Assembly: GCF_959029255.1 (NCBI RefSeq)
Contig: NZ_CAUFUE010000006.1
Location: 124,001 to 188,000 of the forward strand
From: an uncultured Bacteroides sp.
GTDB taxonomy: Bacteria; Bacteroidota; Bacteroidia; Bacteroidales; Bacteroidaceae
Length of the DNA: 64,000 nt
Direction: 5' to 3'
The position numbers and the translations under genes are program-made. Of this stretch, positions 43,213 through 53,009 are shown one piece after another. Within the stretch, counting starts at the first letter, position 1. Every line of letters begins with the position of its first letter. The notes below the pieces were generated by a model. The model was not told where the DNA came from. It was given only the letters and a program-made list of their open reading frames with translations, and made no database searches.

Positions 43213-43827
43213 ATGCTTCTAAAACTTTATGAGAAAAATAATAATCCTGAGGATTTACAGCAGGTAATAGACCTTCTGAATGATGGTGGTATCATCATTT
43301 ATCCCACTGATACGATGTATGCCATCGGTTGCCATGGATTGAAAGAACGCGCCATCGAACGCATCTGCCAGCTTAAGGAGATAGACCCGAAGAAGAATAA
43401 TCTTTCTATCATCTGCTACGACTTGAGCAGTATCAGCGAATATGCCAAGGTGGACAACAATACTTTCAAGTTAATGAAGCGCAACCTGCCCGGAGCATTT
43501 ACTTTTATCCTGAACGGAACCACCCGTTTGCCTAAAATATTCCGCAACCGGAAAGAAGTAGGCATACGTATGCCGGAAAATCCCATTATCCAGGAAATAG
43601 CGCGGTTGCTCGATGCTCCTATCATGACCACTACCCTGCCCCATGAAGAAGATGAAGACATCGAATATATCACTGACCCCGAACTGATAGATGAGAAATT
43701 CGGTAATATTGTAGATTTGGTGATTGATGGAGGAATTGGTGGAACCGAAGGTTCTACCGTGGTGGATTGTACCCACGGTGAAATAGAAATAATACGTCAA
43801 GGGAAAGGCTGGCTCGACGAAGGATAA
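43213..43827 (+). CDS. Sua5/YrdC-family L-threonylcarbamoyladenylate synthase
   Basis: This is a 204-aa cytosolic protein. The YrdC fold signature is clear: GGIIIYPTDTMYAIGC near residue 28, KEIDPKKNNLSIICYDL, LPGAFTFILNGT and VGIRMPENP. The enzyme makes threonylcarbamoyl-AMP from threonine, bicarbonate and ATP for the t6A37 modification of ANN-decoding tRNAs. The C-terminal part is the short form (no extra Sua5 domain). It is followed 69 bp later by the AI-2E family permease gene. Confidence 0.9.
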   Translation: MLLKLYEKNNNPEDLQQVIDLLNDGGIIIYPTDTMYAIGCHGLKERAIERICQLKEIDPKKNNLSIICYDLSSISEYAKVDNNTFKLMKRNLPGAFTFILNGTTRLPKIFRNRKEVGIRMPENPIIQEIARLLDAPIMTTTLPHEEDEDIEYITDPELIDEKFGNIVDLVIDGGIGGTEGSTVVDCTHGEIEIIRQGKGWLDEG

Positions 43828-43896
43828 AATCTTAATCAACAACGATACTTTTCAAAACTTTTCCGGTTTCTGCAATGTTTCTTGTCAAAAGAAACA

Positions 43897-44934
43897 ATGA
43901 ACTCTATGAGTACCAAAGAGAAATACTGGAAATATTCGCTAATAACCATCATCTTAGGATTGGGTATCATCCTTTTCCGGCAAATCACTCCCTTCCTTGG
44001 CGGTTTGTTGGGAGCATTGACTATTTATATCCTCGTCAGAAACCAGATGTTTTATCTTTCTGTGAAAAAAAAGATGAAACGCAGTCTGGCTGCCACTATC
44101 ATTACGGCGGAGGCTATTCTATGCTTTCTTGTCCCACTGGCTTTAGTGGTATGGCTGGCGGTTGTTAATTTGCAGAATATCAATCTCGATCCTCAAGCAA
44201 TTACAGCCCCGTTTGAGGAAGCAGCTAAAATCATAAAAGAAAAAACAGGATATAATATACTGGGGGGAGATATAATTTCTTATGTAATATCAATCCTTCC
44301 GCGCATAGGCCAGGCTTTGATGGGAGGTATCAGCAGTTTTGCCGTTAATATGTTCGTATTGGTGTTCGTACTCTACTTCATGTTGATAGGAGGAAGGAAA
44401 ATGGAGCAATATATTGATGATATCTTGCCTTTTAATGCTGCCAATACACAAAACGTAATACGTGAAATTAATTTGATTGTACGTTCAAATGCCATCGGTA
44501 TACCTCTATTGGCTATCATACAAGGCGGAGTTGCCATGATTGGTTACTGGATATTCGGTGCCCCCAATATCCTACTATCCGGCTTTCTTACTAGTTTCGC
44601 CAGTATTATACCAATGGTAGGTACGGCACTGGTATGGATACCTATTGCCGCCTACATGGCATTAATAGGAAACTGGTTCCAAGCTGCGGGGTTGGCTATC
44701 TTCGGAACAGTAGTTATTTCACAGTTGGATAATTTGATACGCTTTATTATCCAAAAGAAGATGGCAGATATCCATCCACTTATCACCATCTTCGGAGTTG
44801 TTATCGGCCTATCGTTATTCGGCTTCATGGGCATTATATTTGGCCCATTACTACTTTCTCTGTTTTTTCTCTTTGTTGATATGTTCAAAAAAGGGTACTT
44901 GGATGGAGAAGGAAGTAGTAAATTTCTTAATTAG
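43897..44934 (+). CDS. AI-2E family (PerM/YdiK-like) membrane transporter
   Basis: The protein is 345 aa with ATG 43897 chosen over an in-frame TTG at 43882. It has about eight membrane segments in the AI-2E exporter pattern: a first pair of helices, a soluble loop (residues 90-145), then the conserved block with PNILLSGFLTSFASIIPMVG, VISQLDNLIRFIIQKKMADI and HPLITIFGVVIGLSLFG. Family members export small molecules (autoinducer-2, Na+ or K+/H+ related); the substrate is unknown here. Its last four bases overlap the convergent DUF3244 gene. Confidence 0.85.
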   Translation: MNSMSTKEKYWKYSLITIILGLGIILFRQITPFLGGLLGALTIYILVRNQMFYLSVKKKMKRSLAATIITAEAILCFLVPLALVVWLAVVNLQNINLDPQAITAPFEEAAKIIKEKTGYNILGGDIISYVISILPRIGQALMGGISSFAVNMFVLVFVLYFMLIGGRKMEQYIDDILPFNAANTQNVIREINLIVRSNAIGIPLLAIIQGGVAMIGYWIFGAPNILLSGFLTSFASIIPMVGTALVWIPIAAYMALIGNWFQAAGLAIFGTVVISQLDNLIRFIIQKKMADIHPLITIFGVVIGLSLFGFMGIIFGPLLLSLFFLFVDMFKKGYLDGEGSSKFLN

Positions 44935-45344
44935 AGAGTGAACCAGGCGTATGCACAGGCACCATTAGCTCCTCTTATCTCTAATAAGAAACTTCCGGAT
45001 AATTCTTGAGATAACTGAATATCTTTAGATATCGCTTCCTGAATATCTTCTGAAGAAGAATAAACAGGTACTCCATCCTGAGAAATAGTTACCTCTACTT
45101 TACCAATAATAGGTTCAAGAAAATCTAACACGATTGAATTACCTTCTTGATAGGCAGAGAAGGGGATTAGGGGAATAACAGAACGAGAACCTCTTTCAGG
45201 ACCGTTAGGAAGTTCAAATGTCTTATCATTAACAAAGAAATTCAAATCTACTACATTAGCTGACGCATATGAATTAGCCTTTACTACACCTGTTGACAGT
45301 AAACAACAGAAACTTAATAACCCCAAAAATAGTTTTAATTTCAT
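44931..45344 (-). CDS. Small secreted DUF3244-type protein
   Basis: This is a 137-aa protein with a signal peptide (to about residue 23). The remainder is a single Ig-like beta domain with SIVLDFLEPIIGKVEVTISQ, DGVPVYSSSEDI and a closing GSFLLEIRGANGACAYAWFTL, characteristic of DUF3244. These small exported proteins are common in Bacteroides next to TPR membrane regulators. Such a gene lies 163 bp upstream (45508-47190) on the same strand. A -7-like TATTTTTG at 45374-45381 (minus) suggests its own promoter. Confidence 0.75.
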   Translation of the reverse strand: MKLKLFLGLLSFCCLLSTGVVKANSYASANVVDLNFFVNDKTFELPNGPERGSRSVIPLIPFSAYQEGNSIVLDFLEPIIGKVEVTISQDGVPVYSSSEDIQEAISKDIQLSQELSGSFLLEIRGANGACAYAWFTL

Positions 45345-45373
45345 ATCCTTAATATTTTAACTTATATATTTTT

Positions 45374-45381
45374 CAAAAATA
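45374..45381 (-). promoter_or_regulatory. -7 element of the DUF3244 gene
   Basis: TATTTTTG on the minus strand, 29 bp before the ATG at 45344, matches TAnnTTTG. No strong -33 match is seen at the standard spacing. Confidence 0.45.
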
Positions 45382-45507
45382 GTCAATATAATCAGCACTT
45401 TAGAGCAACAGATTATGGACAATCCATTTTTACATTATAAATTGTATTTCAGTTAGTTATCACAATTTAGATTATACTATAGGTGGACAAGTTAAGAGAT
45501 ATTTAAG

Positions 45508-47190
45508 TCAATAAAGAACAATAAACTCCTCTAAATTATCCTCATTAGATAAATGTAATCGTTCTTTTAATCGCTGTTTCATTCGAAATACAGAGTTCAT
45601 TTCACAATCAAATACAAACATCAACTCCTTTGAAGAAAAGCCTATTTTCAGCAAAGTTACCAACATAAGATTGTTTTCTGTAAGCTCATAATTCTTCTTT
45701 AAACGAGATAAAAAGTTTCCAAATAATAAATCTGTATATTCAAAAATATGTATTTTCTCTTCTCTACTCATTCTTTTGACTATCAACATTCTCTTTTTTA
45801 ACTGATCAAGAAGGAAAACAGCATTGACACAAATATTCTCACGAATAGCTTTATTTTCATTGGTTAACAATAGTATTTTCTGGTTTAGTTTACCAATCTT
45901 TTCTCTATCATTTTCTATTGTCTGATTTTCTTTTAGTTTTAATTCCTCTATTTGATAAATATACTTTTGAATAATAGTCTCATTATCTTTTATTATATTT
46001 AAATTTCTTTTGAATTTTCTTCTATATATCACTCGTAATAGAATAAAAGCAATACCACTTATTATAATAATTAGCATGATAATAAATAACAAAAAATATA
46101 ACTGAGTTTGTTTCTTCTGTTCAAGTTGTTTATTAAGCAATATTAATTTATCACGTTCAAATCTCTTTTGCAACATTAATATATAGTTCCTTATCTCCTC
46201 ATTTTGAGTGATTTCTAATAATGAATCTGATTTTTCTTTATAAAAAAGTGCTTCAGCATAATTCCCGACTTTCTTTTCTAATTGAAAAAGATTATCATAT
46301 GCACCAGCCTGTGTAAAAATACGCTTAGATACCACTCCATTTTGAAAACAAGTCTTTGCTTCTTTTAATTGTCCATTTTGCATGTACATCTTTCCTAAAG
46401 ATAGATTATAACAATTGGCTAAATACAAATCCTTTTCATATTTAAGAGCTGCCAAAAAATACTTTATAGCATTATCATAGTTTTCATTATTTCTCTCTAT
46501 AATTCCTAATATTTGTAATAAAGAAGGCATAGCTTGTACTGTGCTATCACCATATAACATTGCTATACCATGTTCAGCATACCAATAAGCACTATCATTA
46601 TCTTCTTTTGCTATATAAACAGAAGCTAAGTTTCTATAACCATAAGCTGTACGTAATGTATCCCCTGCTTTTTTACTATAATCAATTGACTTTCTATAAT
46701 TATCAATTGCAACATCATACATTCCTTGGTCAAAATTCAGATATCCTATAAACTCTTGTACTATTGTTTGCAGTTTATACTCAGAAGTACCTTCTAACAC
46801 CTTTTCTGCATCCAGATAAGCATTCATCGCAACCGTAACACTATCTTGCAAAGCCATTACCTTTCCATAATAAAAGAGGGCTTCCCCCTCCTTCACTTTA
46901 TCTTCAGTGCTCCTATAATAATCTACCGCAATTTTTATCAAAGAATCAGATTGCAGACTATCCAAATAGTTTTTATCTCTTGCTTTAGTCAAGAGTAGTG
47001 CATAGTCAGCTTGTTGTTTTCCTTCAAGACTTTCAGGATGAGGAATTTGCTGTAAAAACAATAAAGCACTATCGGGATATATTTCCATATACCTTTCTAC
47101 CTTATCAAAAAGGTTAGATGTACCTTTTTGAGTGCAAGATATTACAAAATTAATGGCGATAAAAAACCAAATAAATAGTAGTTTCTTCAT
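45508..47190 (-). CDS. TPR membrane lipoprotein with cytoplasmic coiled coil and degenerate LuxR-like end
   Basis: This is a 560-aa protein. The N-terminus MKKLLFIWFFIAINFVISC gives a lipobox. Residues 30-340 are a series of TPR units (e.g. YDVAIDNYRKSIDYSKKAGD, YDNAIKYFLAALKYEKDLYL). There is one membrane helix at about 365-390, a Lys/Glu-rich coiled coil at about 395-450, and an HTH-like segment at the end (LTENNLMLVTLLKIGFSSKE, then FRMKQRLKERL). This architecture is typical of Bacteroides TPR regulators that may sense outside and act inside. It sits upstream of the DUF3244 gene. GC content is clearly lower than in the flanking housekeeping genes. Direct DNA binding is not proven. Confidence 0.7.
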   Translation of the reverse strand: MKKLLFIWFFIAINFVISCTQKGTSNLFDKVERYMEIYPDSALLFLQQIPHPESLEGKQQADYALLLTKARDKNYLDSLQSDSLIKIAVDYYRSTEDKVKEGEALFYYGKVMALQDSVTVAMNAYLDAEKVLEGTSEYKLQTIVQEFIGYLNFDQGMYDVAIDNYRKSIDYSKKAGDTLRTAYGYRNLASVYIAKEDNDSAYWYAEHGIAMLYGDSTVQAMPSLLQILGIIERNNENYDNAIKYFLAALKYEKDLYLANCYNLSLGKMYMQNGQLKEAKTCFQNGVVSKRIFTQAGAYDNLFQLEKKVGNYAEALFYKEKSDSLLEITQNEEIRNYILMLQKRFERDKLILLNKQLEQKKQTQLYFLLFIIMLIIIISGIAFILLRVIYRRKFKRNLNIIKDNETIIQKYIYQIEELKLKENQTIENDREKIGKLNQKILLLTNENKAIRENICVNAVFLLDQLKKRMLIVKRMSREEKIHIFEYTDLLFGNFLSRLKKNYELTENNLMLVTLLKIGFSSKELMFVFDCEMNSVFRMKQRLKERLHLSNEDNLEEFIVLY

Positions 47191-47278
47191 TTTTTGTTAA
47201 TCACACGTTTCACACCTCAACGGTTAAAACGTATTTTTTCGTAGTTAGTTCGTTGGAAATAAATTTTTATTAAGATGT

Positions 47279-47286
47279 CAAAGATA
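47279..47286 (-). promoter_or_regulatory. -7 element of the TPR regulator gene
   Basis: TATCTTTG on the minus strand, about 88 bp upstream of ATG 47190, fits TAnnTTTG. The leader would be long (about 80 nt); the -33 element is weak. Confidence 0.4.
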
Positions 47287-47339
47287 CACATATCCCGGCA
47301 AGAAATAAAAAGAAAAGAAAAAAAGCTGATAGGCATCTA

Positions 47340-47999
47340 TTAAAAACAATAGAAAGTCAATATCTGCTGAAGTAAGGCATCTTCCTTTAGTCTCTCTTGG
47401 TTAACTTCATATGTTCCCATATCATAAAGCTGTTGTAACAAGTGAAGAGTTTGCTTCTCACAAAGGCAAGAATCATGTACCTGCTCTACCCAGCAGACAG
47501 TTTCACTCCATACATCAGGTGAAAAAAGAGCCAAAACCTCTACTGAGATTGACTTGGTTTTAAATCTGCGGAAAGTATCTGTCAGAAAAGAGATAATTTC
47601 TGCCATCATTCGTTTATTACGGGAATGAAACACAGACTGCTTATTCCTAAAACGCAATAGGAAATAATATCCGAACCATAAATAAACAGAAAACACTTCC
47701 ATATAACTGGCTTCGTTTTTCTTCCAGAAAGCAATTAAAGTTGTATCTACATCATCTAAAGCCTTATCCGTATTATAATCTATATAAAACTTCTGAACAA
47801 GACATTCCAAGATACATCCCAGTTTAGCCATATCGGCACAGTTCTTCGTCTTATATACCATAGCCCATGCTTCTTCCAGCATGCGTGAGGCTTTTTGTTC
47901 GCTTTCCAAACAGTCATCATAAAAGCGATTCTGACGATACAATGAGAGTGACTGACACAACAATTCATCAAGAGAGCACGCTGTACTTTCCATATTCAC
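47340..47999 (-). CDS. Helical protein of unknown function
   Basis: This is a 219-aa protein with no signal peptide or membrane segment, predominantly helical, with several Cys and Trp residues (e.g. VWSETVCWVEQVHDSCLCEK). I do not recognise a family. It lies upstream of the TPR regulator gene with a 149-bp gap that contains that gene's probable promoter, so it is likely a separate unit. A TPR-like fold is conceivable from the pattern of the first 100 residues, but this is a guess. An alternative is a partner or adaptor for the TPR protein. Confidence 0.6.
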   Translation of the reverse strand: MNMESTACSLDELLCQSLSLYRQNRFYDDCLESEQKASRMLEEAWAMVYKTKNCADMAKLGCILECLVQKFYIDYNTDKALDDVDTTLIAFWKKNEASYMEVFSVYLWFGYYFLLRFRNKQSVFHSRNKRMMAEIISFLTDTFRRFKTKSISVEVLALFSPDVWSETVCWVEQVHDSCLCEKQTLHLLQQLYDMGTYEVNQERLKEDALLQQILTFYCF

Positions 48000-48129
48000 A
48001 TATTCAATAGGTTTTTAAAGCGCAACGAAAATACGAAGCGCGCAAGACATATCAAATAAAAGACAGTGGACAAGAATTTACAACACTCAACTCGCTAATT
48101 ATAAAGAAGATAATCTAATAAATAGACTA

Positions 48130-48151
48130 TCCACCCTTCATTAGTGGTGGA
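48130..48151 (-). terminator. Short hairpin after the RND operon
   Basis: TCCACC (48130-48135) and GGTGGA (48146-48151), with a 10-nt loop, lie immediately after the RND gene's stop codon. Read leftward it is followed by moderately T-rich sequence. The stem is only 6 bp, so the call is tentative. Confidence 0.4.
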
Positions 48152-48154
48152 CAT

Positions 48155-51100
48155 TTAAACTGATTTCATATTTTTATGTTGCCTAAAGACAATTTTTTTA
48201 AGTTCTTTTCTCTTCAAACAAAATACCGGCAAAAAGAAAAAGATACCGATGACCGACATCACCAACCCACCAATAGTACCGGCGGCAAGCGGAAACCAGA
48301 ATGCCTCTTTTTCAGTGCCAATCATGAAAGGAATGAAACCCAAAATTGTGGAAACAACCGTCAGGAAGATAGGTACAACCTTGGCATTCCACGCTTTGGT
48401 ATAGGCGCGTAGTGAAGACAGACGCGGAAAACGACGACGAATACTGTTATATTCATTGAGTATATAGATACTGGCATTCACCGTTATACCGCATAATAGC
48501 ACGAATGAAGCAAAACCTCCCTGATCAAAGTTCAAACGAAACCAGTAAAAGGTCAGGAATACCCCGATGTAGGATACAGGTATAACGAATATAATAGCGA
48601 GCGGCTGCTTCAAAGAGTTGAACAAGATACTGGTAGTAAAGAAGATAATAGCTATTACCACCAGTAAAAACAAATACTGCTTATTGTCTTTCTTACCCCA
48701 TCCCCACGAACTAGTCTGAAACTCGGCTGTATATCCCATCGGTAGAATAGTATTGAACTCTTCCAAATCACGCTCCAAAATCTTATTTCCCATTTCACTA
48801 GACCCGATATACTCATATTGCAGGCAAAGGCGGTACTGTTGCCGTTCCTTGGCTATCTGCTGCGGCATTTGCCCCTTCTCCACACTTGCCAGTTCAGAGA
48901 GTTTGTAATGCTTGTCATTTTCTGCCCCGTATGGGAAGAACTGCATTGCCCAAATATCATATTCATGAGATTGCCGGGAAGAAAGTTTGATTCTTTCCGT
49001 CCCCTCTTCCGTCAAAACCGAACCTATTTCCATATTTTTACCGAAGATAGGTTGTACTGCCGCAAACAACCGTTGCGCGCTAACCCCTTCCTGTATCATA
49101 CGCTCCTTATTCAAGTTGAAATAAAACTCCTGATAGTCGTCTTTCCACCATGAGAACTCCGAGTTAATGAGTACCTCCTTGATACGGCGGTGTGTCAACA
49201 GTTTCGCTTTCAACTTTTCAGCCCATTCATAAAGCTCGTCGTAGTTGTAACCATACATCTTTACACGATAAGACCCCGCACTCTCACGCACATCATTACT
49301 GAAACCCTGGTCTTGCAATCCATAAATACCCCAACTGCCGCCACCCAGTTTCAAAGCCTTGCTTATCATGTTGGCTTTCAAAGTATAGGGGAAGCCACTG
49401 TTTTGATACTCCTTCTTAAAATAGACACTGATACTTGCCCGCCGGGGACTATATACAGAAGTATGGAATTGTTTGATTTCCTTAAATTCGCTGAGATAAG
49501 TTTCCATACGCTTTACCAATGTATTCATCTGTTCCAGCGTACTTCCGTTAGGCAGGTTTGCATTGGCATAGAGAACCACTTCTTCATTACGTGTGAAATA
49601 ACTACCCTCGTATACCTTCTGTACAAAAAGACGCAATGCACCTCCCAAAGCTTTGTCTACAACAGGTTTCACAGACTCCTTATAGGTGTGGGAGCCGAGG
49701 GTTTTATTATAGATTTCCTCCCACGTCCCCTCTCCCTGCAACTTTTCAGGAAGCAGAAAGACCGGCAAACCGAACCCAAGCAATAACAATATGCAAACTG
49801 CCCATCGCCATCGGCAAAGAAAACGGATAAGTACGGCATAACAACGGGTAAAGTAAACCGGGAAACGTTTAATAAACCTCTTGATGCCGACCATTCCCTG
49901 TTTCTTCCTGAATGGCAAAAGGCTTTTTCTGCGTTTTCTTGAATTTGTATGCTTCACCAATCCTATCTTCTCTATCATAGAAGGTACAAAGAATAAGGAT
50001 ACCAACAAGGATACAGCCAAATTGATAATCACTACCGCCGCAAAATCCTGCAAATTCAATCTGATTTTATCATCCAGAAAAAAGATAATGACCAATGCCC
50101 CCATAGTGGTGAGCGTAGCCGCCAATACAGACATGAAAGCTTTCAGATTCCGGCGATGAAGAATATGATCGGCCATCACGATTGTACTGTCTATCACGAG
50201 GTTCAATGATACCGTAATACCTGCCAGCGAATAGAGTTGCATCTCGAGTCCGAAAAGATAATAAAAGATAAGCGCAACCGCTATATTCACAGCCAGACTG
50301 GTGACTATCAGAAAAAGATACTTCAATTTACGGGTAATCAGCCACACGAACACCAACAGAATAAGTACCGTCAACCCGGTACGGAAATAGATTTTATCCA
50401 GTTCATCCCGGATGTATTCAGTAGCATCGTAACTCGCATGGACTTCATATCCGGCAGGAAGAACCGTTTTGATATCTTCCATCGCCTGCATAACCTCGCG
50501 GCTGAGTTGCAACTGATTGGCGTTTTCTTCGGCTGTGATAGACAGATAAATGGAATTTAATCCGTTGATGCGGTAATAACTTTGTGGAGACTCCTCGATA
50601 TGAGTTACGGTTACCAACTCATCCAGACGGATTACCTTTCCTCCGGCAGTAGTCACCACAATCTTAGAAGGTTCAAAACTATCCGAAACTCCATCGGGCA
50701 CTAAGGCAAGACGTATCCATTGGTCACTGCCATTCCCCGCATCCACATTGTGTGTACCCAGGAACTCTTTCCGATAGTATTGCCTTACGGCTTCCCGGAT
50801 ATCAGACAGCGTGACTCCCAATGTACGCAACTGCTCACTGTCGTACTCCAATCTCCATTCCATCGGAGTCGCGCCACTCAGTTCCACCTTATATATACCG
50901 TCAATCTGAGCCAGCCGTGGTTTGATATGTTCCTCTGCATACTGTTGTATCAATATCGGGGTGGAAGGAGCATTCAATGTAAAAGACATAAAAGGACGCG
51001 CCGCATCCTTGTCCGGCACTTTCATCCGGATTGTCGGATAAGTGACGCCTTCAGGCAACCCGGGCCACGTCTGCCTGATTACGGTGGAAGCCTCAAAACG

Positions 51101-51397
51101 AACCGCATCCACATCCGCATGCTTATCCAGTTCAACGGTGATGCTACCCGAACCATTGCCCGAATTGGAATTCAACCCCTTCACTCCCCTGATACGTGCC
51201 AGCATGGCTTCCAACTTGCTGGTCACCTCCATCTCAATAACCCGCGACGAGGTCCCCGGCATATTGAAACCTACCGTAAAGCCCGGCAGGCTACGTGACG
51301 GATTCAGTTTGACCGGTAAGAGCGGTATCAGAGCGATACCGACCAAAGCCAGACAAACGAATGTTACTATGACGGTAAAGGAAGAAGCGGATTTCAT
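48155..51397 (-). CDS. RND-type efflux transporter, second pump of the operon
   Basis: This is a 1080-aa inner-membrane protein with the RND duplication: one N-terminal helix, a large periplasmic pore/docking region, a bundle of helices, then the same again. The TM4 motif reads LNLVIDSTIVMADHI, with one Asp where AcrB has an Asp pair; the first pump shares this. FxxP-type folding is visible in DAARPFMSFTLNAPSTPILI. It is separated from the TolC-family gene by 136 bp that hold repeat copy 3, and it is the last gene before a weak hairpin. It probably uses the operon's single adaptor and outer-membrane channel, or forms a mixed trimer with the first pump. The substrate is unknown. Confidence 0.85.
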   Translation of the reverse strand: MKSASSFTVIVTFVCLALVGIALIPLLPVKLNPSRSLPGFTVGFNMPGTSSRVIEMEVTSKLEAMLARIRGVKGLNSNSGNGSGSITVELDKHADVDAVRFEASTVIRQTWPGLPEGVTYPTIRMKVPDKDAARPFMSFTLNAPSTPILIQQYAEEHIKPRLAQIDGIYKVELSGATPMEWRLEYDSEQLRTLGVTLSDIREAVRQYYRKEFLGTHNVDAGNGSDQWIRLALVPDGVSDSFEPSKIVVTTAGGKVIRLDELVTVTHIEESPQSYYRINGLNSIYLSITAEENANQLQLSREVMQAMEDIKTVLPAGYEVHASYDATEYIRDELDKIYFRTGLTVLILLVFVWLITRKLKYLFLIVTSLAVNIAVALIFYYLFGLEMQLYSLAGITVSLNLVIDSTIVMADHILHRRNLKAFMSVLAATLTTMGALVIIFFLDDKIRLNLQDFAAVVIINLAVSLLVSLFFVPSMIEKIGLVKHTNSRKRRKSLLPFRKKQGMVGIKRFIKRFPVYFTRCYAVLIRFLCRWRWAVCILLLLGFGLPVFLLPEKLQGEGTWEEIYNKTLGSHTYKESVKPVVDKALGGALRLFVQKVYEGSYFTRNEEVVLYANANLPNGSTLEQMNTLVKRMETYLSEFKEIKQFHTSVYSPRRASISVYFKKEYQNSGFPYTLKANMISKALKLGGGSWGIYGLQDQGFSNDVRESAGSYRVKMYGYNYDELYEWAEKLKAKLLTHRRIKEVLINSEFSWWKDDYQEFYFNLNKERMIQEGVSAQRLFAAVQPIFGKNMEIGSVLTEEGTERIKLSSRQSHEYDIWAMQFFPYGAENDKHYKLSELASVEKGQMPQQIAKERQQYRLCLQYEYIGSSEMGNKILERDLEEFNTILPMGYTAEFQTSSWGWGKKDNKQYLFLLVVIAIIFFTTSILFNSLKQPLAIIFVIPVSYIGVFLTFYWFRLNFDQGGFASFVLLCGITVNASIYILNEYNSIRRRFPRLSSLRAYTKAWNAKVVPIFLTVVSTILGFIPFMIGTEKEAFWFPLAAGTIGGLVMSVIGIFFFLPVFCLKRKELKKIVFRQHKNMKSV

Positions 51398-51436
51398 TAT
51401 TTGCTACTTTATGTTAGGTTGGTAATTGGGAGAAAT

Positions 51437-51524
51437 GAAGAACTAAGAATGAAGAATGAAGAATTTGGCTACGCTATACAAGCACGCTGCAAAGTAATTC
51501 TTCATTCTTAGTTCTTCATTCTTC
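51437..51524. repeat. Palindromic GAAGAAT element, copy 3 (diverged)
   Basis: Arms GAAGAACTAAGAATGAAG (51437 on) and CTTCATTCTTAGTTCTTC (51500 on) flank a 34-bp core at 51464-51497 that matches copy 1's core except for six positions. It interrupts the otherwise tight spacing of the efflux operon between the TolC-family gene and the second RND gene, so it may change the expression ratio of the two. Confidence 0.85.
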
Positions 51525-51533
51525 ATTACATTA

Positions 51534-53006
51534 TCAGTTATTATAATCAAACTTCTCCGACAACGAGAACCCCGTTGCAAAGTCATGCAACGTCAGTTTC
51601 CTTATCTTATAATAATACAGCCAGTAGTTTTTCAAAGCTGAGATATAATTGCGTTGCGCTTCCTGCTGGCGGTTCAATGAAAGAGCCAGGCTGTTGATAT
51701 CCGCCTTACCTATAATAAAACGTTGGCGTGTTTCATTATAAGCCAGCACAGAAAGGTCGAGCGCCTCTTCGGCACTTGCCACCAAGCTCTGTTGGACATT
51801 GAAATCGGAAACAGTCATTATCACTTCCTCTTCAATGCTGATTTCATTCTGGCGGGCAGATGTTTTCACAACATTGAGGCTGTTACGCGCCATGTTATAC
51901 TTTCCTTTCCGCACTCCCCAGTCTATCAACGGAATAGATACACTGACAGATACCATTTCCTGCTGCATGGGATGTTGATATGCCCCGCCCAGTTTCTCCG
52001 CAACCTGATTGAAACCTACACTCGCATTGATACTGGCATTGAACCGGGATTCTTTCTTGGTCTTATCCACTTTCTGTTCGGCTTCCAGAACATTCTGGCG
52101 AAGTTCCAGAAAATCCGGGTTATTGGATTGTGCAGCCATCAAAGCCTCATCCACCGGAATAGTCAAGGCTTGCGGACGACCGGGAAGCTCTACCCTTATC
52201 TCAGTGTTCTTTTCCAGATTCAGGAAAGAAGCCAGTGAAAACATGGCACGTTTCAACGAGCTGGTCGCATTCTGCAAAGTATTGCGGGCATTCACCACAT
52301 CGAGTTTCAACGTCAACAAATCCGCTCGGCTGATGGAAGCTATCTTCAAACGTTGCATTCCGATACGGTAAAGGGTATCGGTGGATATCGCATTTTCTTT
52401 TGCCAAGTCATATTCAGCCTGTGCCATGGCAAGCGCAAAGAAATAAGTGGTAGCTTGTTCGGATACCTGTTCCGCATTATAGATATATTCTTTCTTGACT
52501 TTCTCGTATTTCAAAGGCTCAATTTTACGTTCCCAACGGAAAGGATTGTATCCTAGCAAGCTCTGCGAATACCCCAAACGCACCGGGACACTCGTAAACT
52601 GAGTGTATTTATTACCGCCGAAACTCCGCATATACCCCAGTTCCGTATCCAGATAAAACGTACCACCCGTCAAATCAAAGTTCTGCCGGATAGCCAGATT
52701 ACCATACGCATAAAAAGACTGCTGGCTACGATACACATCCAGGTCCTGTTCCGAATCATAACGTTTGGTGATATCACGGTTATACTGTGCCGGGGTCATG
52801 TTCAGCGTCAAACTGGGCAAGCGGTTTGCCTTATAGGTGCGGTATTCCCAATAGCCGGACAAATACATATTTTTGGTACGGAATGCTTCCAAAGAGCTGT
52901 CATTCGCCATAGAAATGGTCTGCTGCAAATCCAGTGTTATCCGGCGTTGGGCAGAGCAATAGAGCGAACATAAACTCAATAGAAGTATAAAATTCAGTTT
53001 TTTCAT
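51534..53006 (-). CDS. TolC-family outer-membrane efflux protein
   Basis: This is a 490-aa protein with a signal peptide (to YCSAQR). It shows the duplicated TolC/OEP pattern with long coiled helices (VLEAEQKVDKTKKESRFNAS, ETRQRFIIGKADINSLALSL) and alternating beta strands. It forms the outer-membrane exit duct for the adaptor/RND pump. It starts 3 bp after the first RND gene ends, so the two are translationally linked. Only one such channel gene serves the two pumps of this operon. Confidence 0.85.
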   Translation of the reverse strand: MKKLNFILLLSLCSLYCSAQRRITLDLQQTISMANDSSLEAFRTKNMYLSGYWEYRTYKANRLPSLTLNMTPAQYNRDITKRYDSEQDLDVYRSQQSFYAYGNLAIRQNFDLTGGTFYLDTELGYMRSFGGNKYTQFTSVPVRLGYSQSLLGYNPFRWERKIEPLKYEKVKKEYIYNAEQVSEQATTYFFALAMAQAEYDLAKENAISTDTLYRIGMQRLKIASISRADLLTLKLDVVNARNTLQNATSSLKRAMFSLASFLNLEKNTEIRVELPGRPQALTIPVDEALMAAQSNNPDFLELRQNVLEAEQKVDKTKKESRFNASINASVGFNQVAEKLGGAYQHPMQQEMVSVSVSIPLIDWGVRKGKYNMARNSLNVVKTSARQNEISIEEEVIMTVSDFNVQQSLVASAEEALDLSVLAYNETRQRFIIGKADINSLALSLNRQQEAQRNYISALKNYWLYYYKIRKLTLHDFATGFSLSEKFDYNN

Positions 53007-53009
53007 ATA

